From assembly GCF_036320965.1 (NCBI RefSeq), contig NC_092249.1, forward strand, positions 8,990,881-9,054,880: a DNA stretch of 64,000 nucleotides. Reading direction: 5' to 3'. This DNA is from Panulirus ornatus. Taxonomy: Eukaryota; Arthropoda; Malacostraca; Decapoda; Palinuridae. A program made the position numbers and the translations under genes. Each line of letters opens with the position of its first letter. Within the stretch, counting starts at the first letter, position 1. The notes under the pieces are model-generated. The model saw only the letters and a list, made by a program, of their open reading frames with translations. It ran no database searches and had not been told where the DNA came from. This document shows positions 1 through 24,734 of the stretch, piece after piece.

Positions 1-1775
1 ATTTCAAAATACCGTCTTCTGCTCTCTCAACCACACTCTTTTTATTACCATACATATCTCTTACCCTTTCATTAATTACTCGATCAAACAATCACACCAC
101 ATATTGTCCTCAAACATTTCATTTCCAGCACATCCACCCTCCGCACAGCTCTATCTATAGCCCACGCCTCGCAACCCAATAACATTGTTGGAACCACAAT
201 TCCTTCAAACATACCCATTTTTGCTTTCCAAGATAACGTTCTGGACTTCCACAGATTTTTCAGCGCACCCAAAACTTTCACACCCTCCCCCACCCTATGA
301 TTCACTTCCGCTTCCATGGTTTCATCCCCTGTCAAATCCAATCCCAGGTATCTAAAACACTTCACTTCCTCCAGCTTTTCTCCATTCAAACTTACCTCCC
401 AATTCACTTGACCCTCAACCCTACTATACCTTATAACCTTACTCTTATTCACATTTACTCTCAACTTTCTTCTTTCACACACTTTACCAAGCTCAGTCAC
501 CATCTACGGCAGTTTCTCACATGAATCTGCCACCAGCGCTGTATCATCAGCGAACAACAACTGACTCACTTCCTAAGCTCTCTCGTCCACAACAGACTAA
601 TGCTTGCCCCTCTTTCCAAAACTCTTGCATTCACCTCCCTAACGGCCCCATCCATAAACAAATTAAACAACCATGAAGACATCACACACCCCTGCCGCAA
701 ACCTACATTCACTGAGAACCAATCACTTTCCTCTCTTCCTACACGTACACATGCCTTACATTCTCGATAAAACTTTTCACTGCTTCTAACAACTTGCTTC
801 CCACACTACATATTCTTAATACCTTCCACAGAACATTTCTATCAACTCTATCATATGCCTTCTCCAGATCCATAAATGCTACATACAAATCCATTGGTTT
901 TCTAAGTATTTCTCACATACATTCTTCAAAGCAACACCTGATCCAAACATACTCTACCACTTCTGAAACGACACCGCTCTTCCCAATCTGATGCTCTGTC
1001 CTTCACTCTCTCAATCAATACCCTCCCATATAATTTACCAGGAATACTCAACAATCTTATACCTCTGTAATTTGAGCACTCACTCTTATCCCCTTTGCCT
1101 TTGTACAATGGCACTATGTAAGCATTCCGCCAATCCTCAGGCACCTCACCATAAGTCATACATACATTAAATAACCTTACCAACCAGTCAACAATACAGT
1201 CACCCCCTTTTTTAATAGATTCCACTGCAATACCATCCAAACCCGCTGCCTTGCCGACTTTCATCTTCAGCAAAGCTTTTACTATCTCTTCTCTGTTTAC
1301 CAAATCATTTTCCCTAACCCTCTCACTTTGCACACCACCTCGACCAAAACAGCCTACATCTGCCACTCTATCATCAAACACATTCAACAAACCTTCAAAA
1401 TCCTCACTCCATCTCCTTCTCACATCACCACTACTTGTTATCACCTTCCCATTTGCCCCCTTCACTGAAGGTCCCATTTGATCCCTTGTCTTACGCACTT
1501 TATTTACCTCCTTCCAGAACATCTTTTTATTCTCCCTAAAATTTAATGATACTCTCTCACCCCAACTGTCATTTGCCCTCTTTTTCACCTCTTGCACCTT
1601 TCTCTTGACCTCCTGCCTCTTTCTTTTATACATCTCCCACTCATTTGCATAATTTCTCTGCAAAAATGGTCCAAATGCCTCTCCCTTCTCTTTCACTAAT
1701 AATCTTATTTCTTCATCCCACCACTCACTACCCTTTCTTATCTCTCCACCTACCACGCTTCTCATGCCACAAGCA

Positions 1776-1776
<1 letters not shown>
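1..1776 (-). mobile_element. LINE subfamily B, partial copy, runs off left edge
   Basis: On the minus strand, translation starts in the linker between endonuclease and RT ([19 protein letters not shown] near 1765) and continues through the RT block [13 protein letters not shown] to about 926. The frame is then broken. The FADD region is still recognisable in DNA near 530-560, and the C-terminal part reopens at 503-84 ([17 protein letters not shown]). The 5' end is truncated exactly at an (AT)n tract (1776) and the 3' end lies outside the window. Residues such as VNHRVGEG and RTICGV place it with the older subfamily. It is non-functional. Confidence 0.9.

Positions 1777-4097
<2,321 letters not shown>

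Positions 4098-4171
<74 letters not shown>
4098..4171. repeat. (AT)n microsatellite at the centre of an inverted LINE pair
   Basis: A pure AT tract lying between the truncated 5' ends of two oppositely oriented LINE copies. Confidence 0.97.
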
Positions 4172-5645
<1,474 letters not shown>

Positions 5646-5655
5646 CGCGCACCAT

Positions 5656-5691
5656 TGTGTATGTGTATGTGTTTGTGCGTGTGTGTGTGTG

Positions 5692-5731
<40 letters not shown>

Positions 5732-5735
5732 TGCG
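5656..5735. repeat. (GT)n microsatellite, imperfect
   Basis: A GT dinucleotide tract with GCGT, GCAT and TTGT interruptions. Confidence 0.95.
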
Positions 5736-5759
5736 TGCTTCAAAAATTTGAACACTGAA

Positions 5760-6540
5760 ACCCGGTCTGATTCAATGATCCTGGTTAGGTAAGGTACAGC
5801 TTCAAGTCAATAGGTTGATATTTGAGTATTGGCTAGAGATTGACATAGTTGATCCTGTCAACATCATAGTGAAGTGGAAATTGAAGCCATCATCGACCGC
5901 CAACATCTCAGCCATTCTCTCTGTGAACGCCCTGGTGGCTGAGGGTGTAGAAGAGGAGGACGACCCAGATGAAAATCTTCCTGACGAAGCTGTAGTTGAT
6001 TGAAATCCTCCTCCGTCACATGAACCATGCAGCACATAATGATTCCCCAGGTCTCCAGCGAAGACCTGAGGGAGTTTCATGCAAGGATCATCAAGATGTT
6101 ATCAAGGGGGAGTATCTATAAGCAGAAGACTTCCGACTTCTAGAAGCCTCTAGCTCGTTCTTCAGGCTAGTAACAGATAAGCTCCTGCACTGACGTGACA
6201 CACTGATTATCAATGGCTGCTCCGTCGTCAAGTCGTTCCTTGAGGTCATCGCCTTCATATTCCCGAGTTATGCCCTCAACTCCATCCATCCTCCAGGCCC
6301 TCACCGGCGTCTCCTTAAGTACCTGAAGAATGTTGTGGAGGACAAGGAACATAACACAGTATATAGTGACTATTGTGACTTGGATACATGATTTAGCGGA
6401 CAGTATATCTGGTAAGTATTGTGACCGAGTTATTCTTTTTTTGCGGGGGTACAATAAGTCTGATGAACAGATATTACTGGTAACGTATTTGGGAAGATGC
6501 GTAAGAGTTTCTACCGCCTAAGCACGTCTCCTTCCAAAAT
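5760..6540. other. Unassigned DNA with short open frames
   Basis: More balanced base composition than the surroundings. A plus-strand frame at 5815-6003 (NISAILSVNALVAEGVEEED) and another around 6200-6370 (SFLEVIAFIFPSYALNS) look more protein-like than random DNA, but they are in separate segments with stops between. The second faintly recalls membrane segments of ABC subfamily A transporters. I cannot support a gene call. It could be a decayed exon or retrocopy. Confidence 0.2.
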
Positions 6541-6555
6541 CAAACCCCATTTAGC

Positions 6556-6660
6556 ACTTTCAACACATAAGACCCTCCTGAGAACAGGATTCGAACCTCT
6601 ACCATATGCTTGGGGATGGGGATGCTAAACATTGGACTGTAGAGCCCATCTTGTTGCTTG
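6556..6660 (-). mobile_element. tRNA-derived SINE relic
   Basis: The minus strand shows a B-box-like ggttcgaatcc (6585-6595) downstream of an A-box-like stretch (tccaatgtttagcatc). This is the spacing expected of a tRNA-derived Pol III promoter. No cloverleaf was verified, and the relic is divergent from the SINE at 62390. Confidence 0.45.
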
Positions 6661-6664
6661 AATC

Positions 6665-9756
<3,092 letters not shown>

Positions 9757-9985
9757 TTCGCCAATTTCCCCATGTTAGGGAGGCATCGTCAAGAACAGAG
9801 GACTGAGCCTTAGTGGGAAAATCCCTCACTTAACCCTCTTCTCTGTTCCTTCTTTTGGAAAATCAAAAAACAGGACGGGAGGATTTCCAGCCCCCATTTT
9901 TCCACCTCTTTTAGTCGCCTTCTGCGACTTGTAGGAGATACGTGGGAAGTGTTATTTCTCTGCTATCCCCAGCTATTAGTTCCCA
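9757..9985 (-). mobile_element. Element B, divergent copy
   Basis: Antisense order: attcgccaatttcccc, the decayed hairpin (gttagggaggcatcg), ctctgttccttcttttgg, gggaggatttccagccccc, ttagtcgccttctgcgac, ctgctatccccag. More diverged than the other copies and, unlike them, not flanked by (AT)n. It is probably an older insertion. Confidence 0.75.
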
Positions 9986-10526
9986 CTCATATAATGGCGG
10001 TTCGAATCTTTGCTGTTGGAGGATATTACGTAATATATATACCCTCGTGTATCCTGCTGATACTGATACAACATATATATTTGTAACGATTCCGTCGAGT
10101 CTTTTGTCATTTTACTGAATTAGAAAGAGTAGTTTAATCTTTTTCTTTTTATCATCGTTACACACTTACAATACTGTGTCTCTCTTTAATTCAGCGGGAT
10201 GTTATCATACTGAAACCTTGTCGTGTCTATTGTATATTCACAGCGACCCTCCGCTCGTGGGTATAGATCAGTTCAGTCACCTCATACAAAGCAAGAAATC
10301 ATACTTTTGTTCAAGACTTGTCGTACCCGTATCACTGTGTGGTCTCTTGAGGAATTTTTTCTTTTTGTATCATTTCTATGTATCTGAATCACTGAGACCC
10401 TCGCTGAATCTATGGGGCACCGCCAGCATATGTCCAGCATCATGTTGTGTGTGAAATCACAGTCGGTAGCAAATGATATTCCTCGTACCCTTACTAGAGA
10501 TAGAACTGATGGTAAAATTTTATTTT
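9986..10526. other. Unassigned DNA with a SINE-like B-box fragment
   Basis: At 10000-10030 the string ggttcgaatctttgctgttggagg matches the B-box and downstream motif of the SINE at 62440-62462, so a small SINE remnant is likely. The rest, including a 92-codon frame at 10176-10454, shows no recognisable protein feature. Confidence 0.35.
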
Positions 10527-11212
<686 letters not shown>

Positions 11213-11216
<4 letters not shown>

Positions 11217-11219
11217 ATA

Positions 11220-11273
<54 letters not shown>
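11213..11273. repeat. (AT)n microsatellite
   Basis: An AT tract with a TGCATA interruption, between a LINE 5' truncation and element B. Confidence 0.96.
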
Positions 11274-15133
<3,860 letters not shown>

Positions 15134-15338
15134 GTTCGGTAAAATGCTATCTGCTGGCTATGTGCGTCTGTTGGGAAATGACCGGTGTAGATCCCGTTGC
15201 TCACCAACGTGAGACGAAGGTATTCAAGTACATAGTATTCAAATAGTTATTTCCTATTAGCCAGGCCCATAACCTAGTGGTAGCATTCCCGCCTGATGCA
15301 CAGGTGTCCTGGGTTTGATCCTGGTTGTTGGAGGTTTG
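15134..15338 (+). mobile_element. tRNA-derived SINE unit, inserted in a LINE
   Basis: The body (ttcggtaaaatgctatctgc, ttgctcaccaacgtgagacg, tatttcctattagccaggcc) is followed by a tRNA-like head: A-box-like ataacctagtggtagcattc and B-box gggtttgatcctgg, then ttgttggaggtttgta and (AT)n. The same order occurs at 62252-62466. The junction with LINE coding sequence at 15133/15134 is abrupt. The missing LINE 3' end does not resume on the other side, so a deletion or rearrangement accompanied the event. Confidence 0.8.
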
Positions 15339-15340
15339 TA

Positions 15341-15341
<1 letters not shown>

Positions 15342-15427
<86 letters not shown>
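15342..15427. repeat. (AT)n microsatellite
   Basis: A pure AT tract between the SINE and element B. Confidence 0.97.
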
Positions 15428-15430
<3 letters not shown>

Positions 15431-15658
15431 CTTTTAAACTATTCGCCATTTCCCGCGTTAGCGAGGTAGCGTTAAGAACAGAGGACTGGGCCTTAGTGGA
15501 ATATCCACACCTGGCCCCCCTCTGTTCCTTCTTTTGGAAAAAAAAAAAAAAAAAACGAAAGGGGAGGATTTCCAGCCCCCCGCTCCCTCCCCTTTTAGTC
15601 GCCTTCTACGACACGCAGGGAATACGTGGGAAGTATTCTTAATCTCCTATCCCCAGGG

Positions 15659-15660
<2 letters not shown>
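15428..15660 (-). mobile_element. Element B, complete copy
   Basis: Antisense order: tattcgccatttcccgcg, hairpin region tagcgaggtagcg, ctgttccttcttttgg, A-run, gaggatttccagccccccgc, ttagtcgccttctacgacac, cctatccccagggata. Both ends abut (AT)n. Confidence 0.9.

Positions 15661-15713
<53 letters not shown>
15660..15713. repeat. (AT)n microsatellite
   Basis: An AT tract between the 5' end of element B and a LINE tail. Confidence 0.97.
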
Positions 15714-16635
<922 letters not shown>

Positions 16636-16696
16636 CACTCACTCAACTCACTTATTGATACAGTGGTTAAATTGATGAGAACTGCTATTGACGTTT

Positions 16697-17040
16697 GTGT
16701 AGATAAATTATACCTTTCCTTTTTCCATGGCCAGAGGTTGGACCATTATGTGACATTCATTTTTTCATTCATTTCAAGCTAGAAGTTTCAGTTTTCTAAA
16801 TTGTTTCTTACATTTTTCATATGTATATATATATGTATGTGTGTGTGTGTGTATATGTGCGTATGTACGTGTATGTGTGTGTATGTGTATATGTATATAT
16901 ATATGTATATTATCCCTGGGGATAGGGGTGAAAGAATATATTCCAAGTATTCCTCGCGTGTCGTAGAAAGCGACTAGAGGGGACGGGAGCGGGGGGCCAG
17001 AAATCCTCCCCTCCTTGTATTAACTTTCTAAAATGGGAAT
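16697..17040 (+). mobile_element. LINE 5' UTR fragment without body
   Basis: Matches the 5' flank of the full-length LINE at 43226-43576 almost base for base: gataaattatacctttcctt, catttcaagctagaagtttc, a (GT)n-like stretch, tccctggggataggggtgaa, tattaactttctaaaatggg. It stops at the ATG context (aaaatgggaa) and then meets (AT)n and an opposite-strand LINE. This is a 5' end without the rest, the reverse of usual LINE truncation. Confidence 0.85.
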
Positions 17041-17060
17041 ACATATATATATATATTATA

Positions 17061-18934
17061 TATTTATATTATACTTTGTCGCTGTCTCCCGCGTTTGCGA
17101 GGTAGCGCAAGGAAACAGACGAAAGAAATGGCCCAACCCACCCCCATACACATGTATATACATACGTCCACACACGCAAATATACACACCTACACAGCTT
17201 TCCATGGTTTACCCCAGCCGCTTCACATGCCTTGATTCAATCCACTGACAGCACGTCAACCCAGGTATACCACATCGCTCCAATTCACTCTATTCCTTGC
17301 CCTCCTTTCACCCTCCTGCATGTTCAGGCCCCGATCACACAAAATCTTTTTCACTCCATCTTTCCACCTCCAATTTGGTCTCCCTCTTCTCCTCGTTCCC
17401 TCCACCTCCGACACATATATCCTCTTGGTCAATCTTTCCTCACTCATTCTCTCCATGTGCCCAAACCACTTCAAAACACCCTCTTCTGCTCTCTCAACCA
17501 CGCTCTTTTTATTTCCACACATCTCTCTTACCCTTACGTTATTCACTCGATCAAACCACCTCACACCACACATTGTCCTCAAACATCTCATTTCTAGCAC
17601 ATCCATCCTCCTGCGCACTACTCTATCCATAGCCCACGCCTCGCAACCATACAACATTGTTGGAACCACTATTCCTTCAAACATACCCATTTTTGCTTTC
17701 CGAGATAATGTTCTCGACTTCCACACATTCTTCAAGGCCCCCAGAATTTTCGCCCCCTCCCCCACCCTATGATTCACTTCCGCTTCCATGGTTCCATCCG
17801 CTGCCAGATCCACTCCCAGATATCTAAAACACTTCACTTCCTCCAGTTTTTCTCCATTCAAACTCACCTCCCAATTGACTTGACCCTCAACCCTACTGTA
17901 CCTAATAACCTTGCTCTTATTCACATTTACTCTTAACTTTCTTCTTCCACACACTTTACCAAACTCAGTCACCAGCTTCTGCAGTTTCTCACATGAATCA
18001 GCCACCAGCGCTGTATCATCAGCGAACAACAACTGACTCACTTCCCAAGCTCTCTCATCCCCAACAGACTTCATACTTGCCCCTCTTTCCAAAACTCTTG
18101 CATTTACCTCCCTAACAACCCCATCCATAAACAAATTAAACAACCATGGAGACATCACACACCCCTGCCGCAAACCTACATTCACTGAGAACCAATCACT
18201 TTCCTCTCTTCCTACACGTACACATGCCTTACATCCTCGATAAAAACTTTTCACTGCTTCTAACAACTTTCCTCCCACACCATATATTCTTAATACCTTC
18301 CACAGAGCATCTCTATCAACTCTATCATATGCCTTCTCCAGATCCATAAATGCTACATACAAATCCATTTGCTTTTCTAAGTATTTCTCACATACATTCT
18401 TCAAAGCAAACACCTGATCCACACATCCTCTACCACTTCTGAAACCACCCTGCTCTTCCCCAATCTGATGCTCTGTACATGCCTTCACCCTCTCAATCAA
18501 TACCCTCCCATATACTTTACCAGCAATACTCAACAAACTTATACCTCTGTAATTTGAGCACTCACTCTTATCCCCTTTGCCTTTGTACAATGGCACTATG
18601 CACGCATTCCGCCAATCCTCAGGCACCTCACCATGAGTCATACATACATTAAATAACCTTACCAACCAGTCAACAATACAGTCACCCCCTTTTTTAATAA
18701 ATTCCACTGCAATACCATCCAAACCTGCTGCCTTGCCGGCTTTCATCTTCCGCAAAGCTTTCACTACCTCTTCTCTGTTTACCAAATCATTTTCCCCAAC
18801 CCTCTCACTTTGCACACCACCTCGACCAAAACATCCTATATCTGCCACTCTATCATCAAACACATTCAACAAACCTTCAAAATACTCACTCCATCTCCTT
18901 CTCACATCACCACTACTTGTTATCACCTCCCCAT
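17061..18934 (-). mobile_element. LINE subfamily A, long open copy, 5'-truncated
   Basis: The 3' end at 17061 (attatatatttatattatac), the hairpin at 17088-17104 and the A 3' UTR. Coding extends to 18934 where the sequence cacctcccc meets atatattaattc. The (AT)n at the 5' side is very short here. Confidence 0.95.
17256..18926 (-). pseudogene. LINE RT, 556-codon open frame
   Basis: One of the longest uninterrupted stretches in the window. In order: [38 protein letters not shown], the VPLYKGKGDKSECSNYRG block, [38 protein letters not shown] (first Asp), [30 protein letters not shown] (Asp pair), the thumb-like region and the basic C-terminus. All RT catalytic residues are present. The endonuclease is absent by truncation, so the copy cannot move on its own, although the RT domain could in principle fold. 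No upstream promoter is visible. Confidence 0.9.
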
Positions 18935-19945
<1,011 letters not shown>

Positions 19946-20228
19946 TGGTAGGATTCCCCGAGTTCGTTGAGTAGGATCCAGGGTTTGTTTAGTAGGGTCT
20001 AGACTTCGTTTATTCGGATCAGAAGTTCGTTTAGTAGGCTTTAGAGTTCGTTTAGTAGGATCTAGAGTTCATTTAGTAAGCTCTAGAGTTCGTTTAGTAG
20101 GATCTAGAATTCATTTAGTAGGCTCTAGAGTTCGTTTAGTAGGATCTAGAGTTCGTTTAGTAGGATCTAGAATTTGTTTAGTAAGATCTAGAGTTCGTTT
20201 AGTAGGATCTAGAATTCCTTTAGTCGGA
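19946..20228. repeat. 21-bp minisatellite, about 13 units
   Basis: The consensus unit gttcgtttagtaggatctaga repeats with point differences (cat or tt for cgt, ggct or agct for gatct). The array lies directly after the (CT)n tract and ends at aattcctttagtcgg. Confidence 0.9.
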
Positions 20229-20394
20229 AATCTCCCATGTTTTTGTAGTCTCCCTTCAGTTCAAAAACAGATAACCCAGACATGATTTAACGAGCCTACA
20301 TTTGTTTGGTCTTTTCCATATGCTCTCTGTTTGTGTTTCTATATCTGTCCGTGTACTCAAATATATATCTATAACTATCGCTTAACACTGTCAT

Positions 20395-20880
20395 GAAAAT
20401 GATCACCTTATAGGCTTTGAAAATCTCGTTGTTCTATACCCCCGTCTACTGATTATGACACACGCAACATCATTGAATCTGTCTTAATTGCTAATATTAA
20501 GAACTCTAATTTGTTTAGAGGCAGCTTCCAAGCCCATACTTGCATTAACCAAATCATTATGAGGGAATTGACAAAACATGAAAACTTAAAGAAAAGTTGT
20601 TAAAGACACACACAGCTACCCAGGTCAAACCCCAGCTACCTGACCCCATTAATCACTCTCATTTTACCGGTTACAGTCGGTCAATTCAGTATGTTGTCTG
20701 CATTTGTAGACGTAGGACGGCGGTACTACGTTGTAATGTCGGGATTTACATAACGTTCTTAAGTACTGGCACCTGATGAGGTGGACTGTCTCCACGAAAC
20801 ATGTCATGCCACATGTATAGAAATATTACATGTTAAATAAAACTGTATGAACTTCTACTGACGTGTGATTTCACATTCAT
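20395..20880 (+). pseudogene. Penelope-like element 3' relic (GIY-YIG C-terminus plus ribozyme region)
   Basis: The plus-strand frame around 20456-20570 reads NIIESVLIANIKNSNLF and INQIIMRELTK, which corresponds in position and pattern to RNIIESSIIKYIKNYNL at the end of the GIY-YIG domain in the element at 36 kb. Downstream, untranslated-looking sequence carries the hammerhead-like motif at 20768-20810, then a run of taaataaaactg. Frames are broken and no RT is seen. Assignment rests on one short similarity plus the ribozyme, so it is moderate. Confidence 0.5.
20768..20810 (+). ncRNA. Hammerhead ribozyme-like motif
   Basis: The conserved core box CTGATGA is at 20773-20779 and GAAA at 20796-20799. 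Stem II is GTGGA (20781-20785) with TCCAC (20791-20795) around loop ctgtc, with one extra G at 20780. Stem III is the self-complementary ACATGT (20799-20804), with the predicted cleavage nucleotide C at 20805. Stem I is GGCA (20768-20771) with TGCC (20807-20810), leaving one mismatch next to the core. A loopless palindromic stem III is typical of Penelope-type hammerheads. No activity can be inferred from sequence alone. Confidence 0.65.
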
Positions 20881-20921
20881 GATTATCATCACGGACTAGT
20901 GTGATCATATATATGTATATA

Positions 20922-20924
<3 letters not shown>

Positions 20925-20970
<46 letters not shown>
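20925..20970. repeat. (GT)n microsatellite
   Basis: About 22 GT units, pure. Confidence 0.97.
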
Positions 20971-20971
<1 letters not shown>

Positions 20972-21190
20972 TACACGTACATACAAAACATCAAAACACT
21001 ACATCACTCGTGGTCCAAGTTAGTGGACGTAGCCAGCTTCCTGGGTGCTGCAGGAGCCTTACCAGAATGGAAGGGACTCCTGGGACAAGAAGTTAGTGTG
21101 TATAAACATATATGCTGGTAGCCATAAAGGAAATGTTGCTTCCAGTATATTCGTGAGTGATGTGCTGTGACTCATATATATATATATATA

Positions 21191-24100
21191 TGTTTTGCTT
21201 TGTCGCTGTTTCCCACGTCAGCGAGGTAGCGCAAGGAAACAGACAAAAAAATGGCCCAACCCACCCACATACACATGTATATACATACACGTCCACACAC
21301 AGCACATATACATACCTATACATCTCAATGTACACATATATATGCACATACAGACACATACATATATAACCAAGTACATAAACCATACTGTCTGACTTTA
21401 TTCATTCCCATCGCCACCTCGCCACACATGGAATAACAACACCCTCCCCCCTCATGTGTGCGAGGTAGCCCTAGGAAAAGACACCAAAGGCCCCATTCGT
21501 TCACACTCAGTCACTAGCTGTCATGTAATAATGCACCGATACCACAGCTCCCTTTCCACATCCAGGCCCCACAGAACCTTCCATGGTTTACCCCAGACGC
21601 TTCACATGGCCTGTTTCAATCCATTGACAGCACGTCGATACACCACATCGTTCCAATTCACTCTATTCCTTGCACGCCTTTCACCCTCCTGCATGTTCAG
21701 GCCCCTATCACTCAAAATCTTTTTCAATCCATCTTTCCACCTCCAATTTGGTCTCCCACTTCTCCTCGTTCCCTCCACCTCTGACACATATTTCCTCTTG
21801 GTCAATCTTTCCTCACTCATTCTCTCCATGTGACCAAACCATTTCAAAACACCCTCTTCTGCTCTCTCAACCACACTCTTTTTATTACCACACATCTCTC
21901 TTACCCTTACATTACTTACTCGATCAAACCACCTCACACCACGTATTGTCCTCAAACATCTCATTTCCAGCACATCCACCCTCCTGCGCACAACTCTATC
22001 CATATCCCACGCCTCGCAACCATACAACATTGTTGGAACCACTATTCCCTCAAACATACCCATTTTTGCTTTCCGAGATAATGTTTTCGACTTCCACACA
22101 TTCTTCAAGGCTCCCAGAATTTTCGCCCCCTCCCCCACCCTATGATTCACTTCCGCTTCCATGTTTCTATCCGCTGCCAAATCCACTCGCAGATACCTAA
22201 AATACTTCACTTCCTCCAGTTTTTCTCCAATCAAACTCACCTCCCAATTGACTTGACCCTCAACCCTACCGTACCTAATAACCTCCATTTATTCACGTTT
22301 GCTCTCAACTTTCTTCTTTCACACACTTTACAAAACTCAGTCACCAGCTTCTGCAGTTTCTCACATGAATCAGCCACCAGTACTGTATCATTAGCGAACA
22401 ACAACTAACTCACTTCCCAAGCTCTCTCATCCACAACAGACTTCATACTTGCCCCTCTTTCCGAAACTCTTGCATTCAACTCTCTGACAACCCCATCCAT
22501 AAACATATCAAACAACCATGAAGACATCACACACCCCTGTCGCAAACCTACATTCACTGAGTACCAATCACTTTCCTCTCTTCCTCCATGTACACATGCA
22601 TTACATCCTTGATAAAAACTTTTCACTGCTTCTAACAACTTGCCTCCCACACCATATATTCTTAATACCTTCCACAGAGCATCTCAATCAACTCTACCAT
22701 ATGCTTTCTCTAGATCCATAAATGCTACATATAAATCCATTTGCCTTTTTAAGTATTTCTCACATACATTCTTCAAAGCAAACACCTGATCCACACATCC
22801 TCTACCACTTCTGAAACGACACTGCTCTTCCCCAGTCTGATGCTCTGTACATGCCTTCACCCTCTCAGTCAATACCCTCCCATATAATTTCCCAGGAATA
22901 CTCAACAAACTTATACGTCTGTAATTTGAGCGCTCACGTTTGTCCCCTTTGACTTTGTACAATGGCACTATGCAAATATTCCGCCAATCCTCAGGCACCT
23001 CACCATGAATCATACATACATTAAATAACCTTACCAACCAGTCAACAATACAGTCACCCGCTTTTTCAATAAATTCCACTGCAATACCATCCAAACCCGC
23101 TGCATTGACGGCTTTCATCTTTCGCAAAGCTTTTACTACCTCTTTTCTGTTTACCAAATCCTTTTCCCTAACCATCTCACTTTGCACGCCACCTCGACCA
23201 AAACACCTTATATCAGGCACTCTATCATCAAACACATTCAACAAACCTTCAAAATACTCACTCCATCTCCTTCTCACATCACCAGTACTTGTTATCACCT
23301 CCCCATTAGCCCCTTCACTGAAGTTCCCATTTGTTCCCTTGTCTTACGCACTTTATTTACCTCCTTCCAAAACATCTTTTTATTCTCTCTAAAATTTAAT
23401 GATACTCTCTCACCCCAACTCTCATTTGCCCTCTTTTTCACCTCTTGCACCTTTCTCTTGACCTCCTTCCTCTTTCTTTTATACATCTCCCGCTCATTTG
23501 CATTATTTCCCTGCAAATATCGTCCAAATGCCTGTCTCTTCTCTTTCACTAATAATCTTACTTCTTGAATCCACCACTCACTACTCTTTCTAATCTGCCC
23601 ACCTCCAACGCTTCTCATGCCACAAGCATCTTTTGCGCAAGCCATCACTGCTTCCCTAAATACATCCCATTCCTCCCCCATTCCCATTACCTCCTTTGTT
23701 CTCACCTTTTTCCATTCTGTACTCAGTCTCTCCTGTACGTCCTCACACAAGCCTCCTTCCCAAGCTCACTTACTCTCACCACTCTCTACATCGCAACATT
23801 CTCTCCTCTTTTCTGAAAACCTCTACAAATCTTCACCTTCGCCTCCACAAGATAATGATCAGACATCCCTCCAGTTGCACCTCTTAGCACATTAACATCC
23901 AAAAGTCTCTCTTTCGCGCGCCTGTCAATTAACACATAATCCAATAACGCTCTCTGGCCATCTCTCCTACTTACATACGTATATTTATGTATATCCCAAT
24001 CACCAGTCCTTTTTCAGCACATAAATCTACAAGCTCCTCAACATTTCCTTTTACAACACTGAACACCCCATGTATACCAATTATTCCCTCAACTGCCACG

Positions 24101-24722
24101 TTACTCACCTTTGCATTCAAATCACCCATCACTATAACCCGGTCTCGTACATCTAAAGTATTAACACACTCATTCAGCTTCTCCCAAAACACTTGCCTCT
24201 CATGATGTTTCTTCTCATGCCCAGGTGCATATGCACCAATAATCACCTATCTCTCTCCATCAACTTTCAGTTCTACCCATATAAATCTAGAGTTTACTCT
24301 CTTACACTCTATCACATACTCCCACCCCTCCTGTTTCAGGAGTAGTGCTACTCCTTCCCTTGCTCTTTTCCTCTCACTAACCCCTGACTTTACTCCCAAG
24401 AAGTTCCCAAACCACTCTTCCCCTTTACTCTTGAGCTTCGTTTCACTCAGAGCCAAAACTTCCAGGCTCCTTTCCTCAAACATAATACCTATCTCTCCTT
24501 TTTTCTCATCTTGGTTACATACGCACACATTTAGACACCCCAGTCTGAGCCTTCGAGGAGGATGAGCACTCCCCGCGTGACTCCTTCTTCTGTTTCTCCT
24601 TTTAGAAAGTTAAAATACAAGGATGGGAGGGTTTCTAGCCTCCCGCTCCCGTCTCCTTTAGTCGCTAACTACGACATGTGAGGAATGCGTGGGAAGTATT
24701 CTTTCTCCGCTATCCCATGGAT
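21191..24722 (-). mobile_element. LINE subfamily B, full-length but decayed
   Basis: The 3' end at 21191 (ttttgctttgtcgctgtttc), hairpin at about 21217-21233, long B 3' UTR to about 21600, coding to about 24600, then the 5' UTR (tttagaaagttaaaatacaa to gctatcccatgg). Short (AT)7-8 tracts flank both ends (21174-21190 and 24719-24734), consistent with AT target-site duplication. Total about 3.5 kb, the same size as the full-length A copy. Confidence 0.92.
21602..24570 (-). pseudogene. LINE endonuclease-RT, multiple frame breaks
   Basis: Endonuclease: LEVLALSETKLKSKGEEWFG and VNSRFIWVELKVDGER (24528-24247), then IIGAYAPGHEKKHHERQVFW and VMGDLNAKVSNVAV (24246-23971). The distal part with the LDY and SDHY motifs is out of frame. 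Linker and RT follow in pieces: 23750-23295, 23298-22684 ([27 protein letters not shown]), 22650-22405 (RQGCVMSSWLFDMFMDG) and 22288-21602 (C-terminus ending AVNGLKQAM, the B-type extension). The FADD region near 22380-22400 is damaged. At least five frame or stop disruptions, so it is dead. Confidence 0.88.
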
Positions 24723-24734
24723 ATATATATATAT

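Noticed and set aside
10176..10454. Cys- and Ser-rich 92-codon frame
   Set aside because: No signal peptide, no ordered cysteine pattern, no repeat across the region. Probably chance.
19946..20228. CRISPR array
   Set aside because: The units are contiguous, without unique spacers, in a eukaryotic repeat setting. It is a minisatellite.
20768..20810. Reading the CTGATGA/GAAA region as part of a coding frame (APDEVDCLHETCHATC)
   Set aside because: The frame is short and broken, and the paired stems in hammerhead order explain the conservation better. A coding contribution upstream cannot be excluded.
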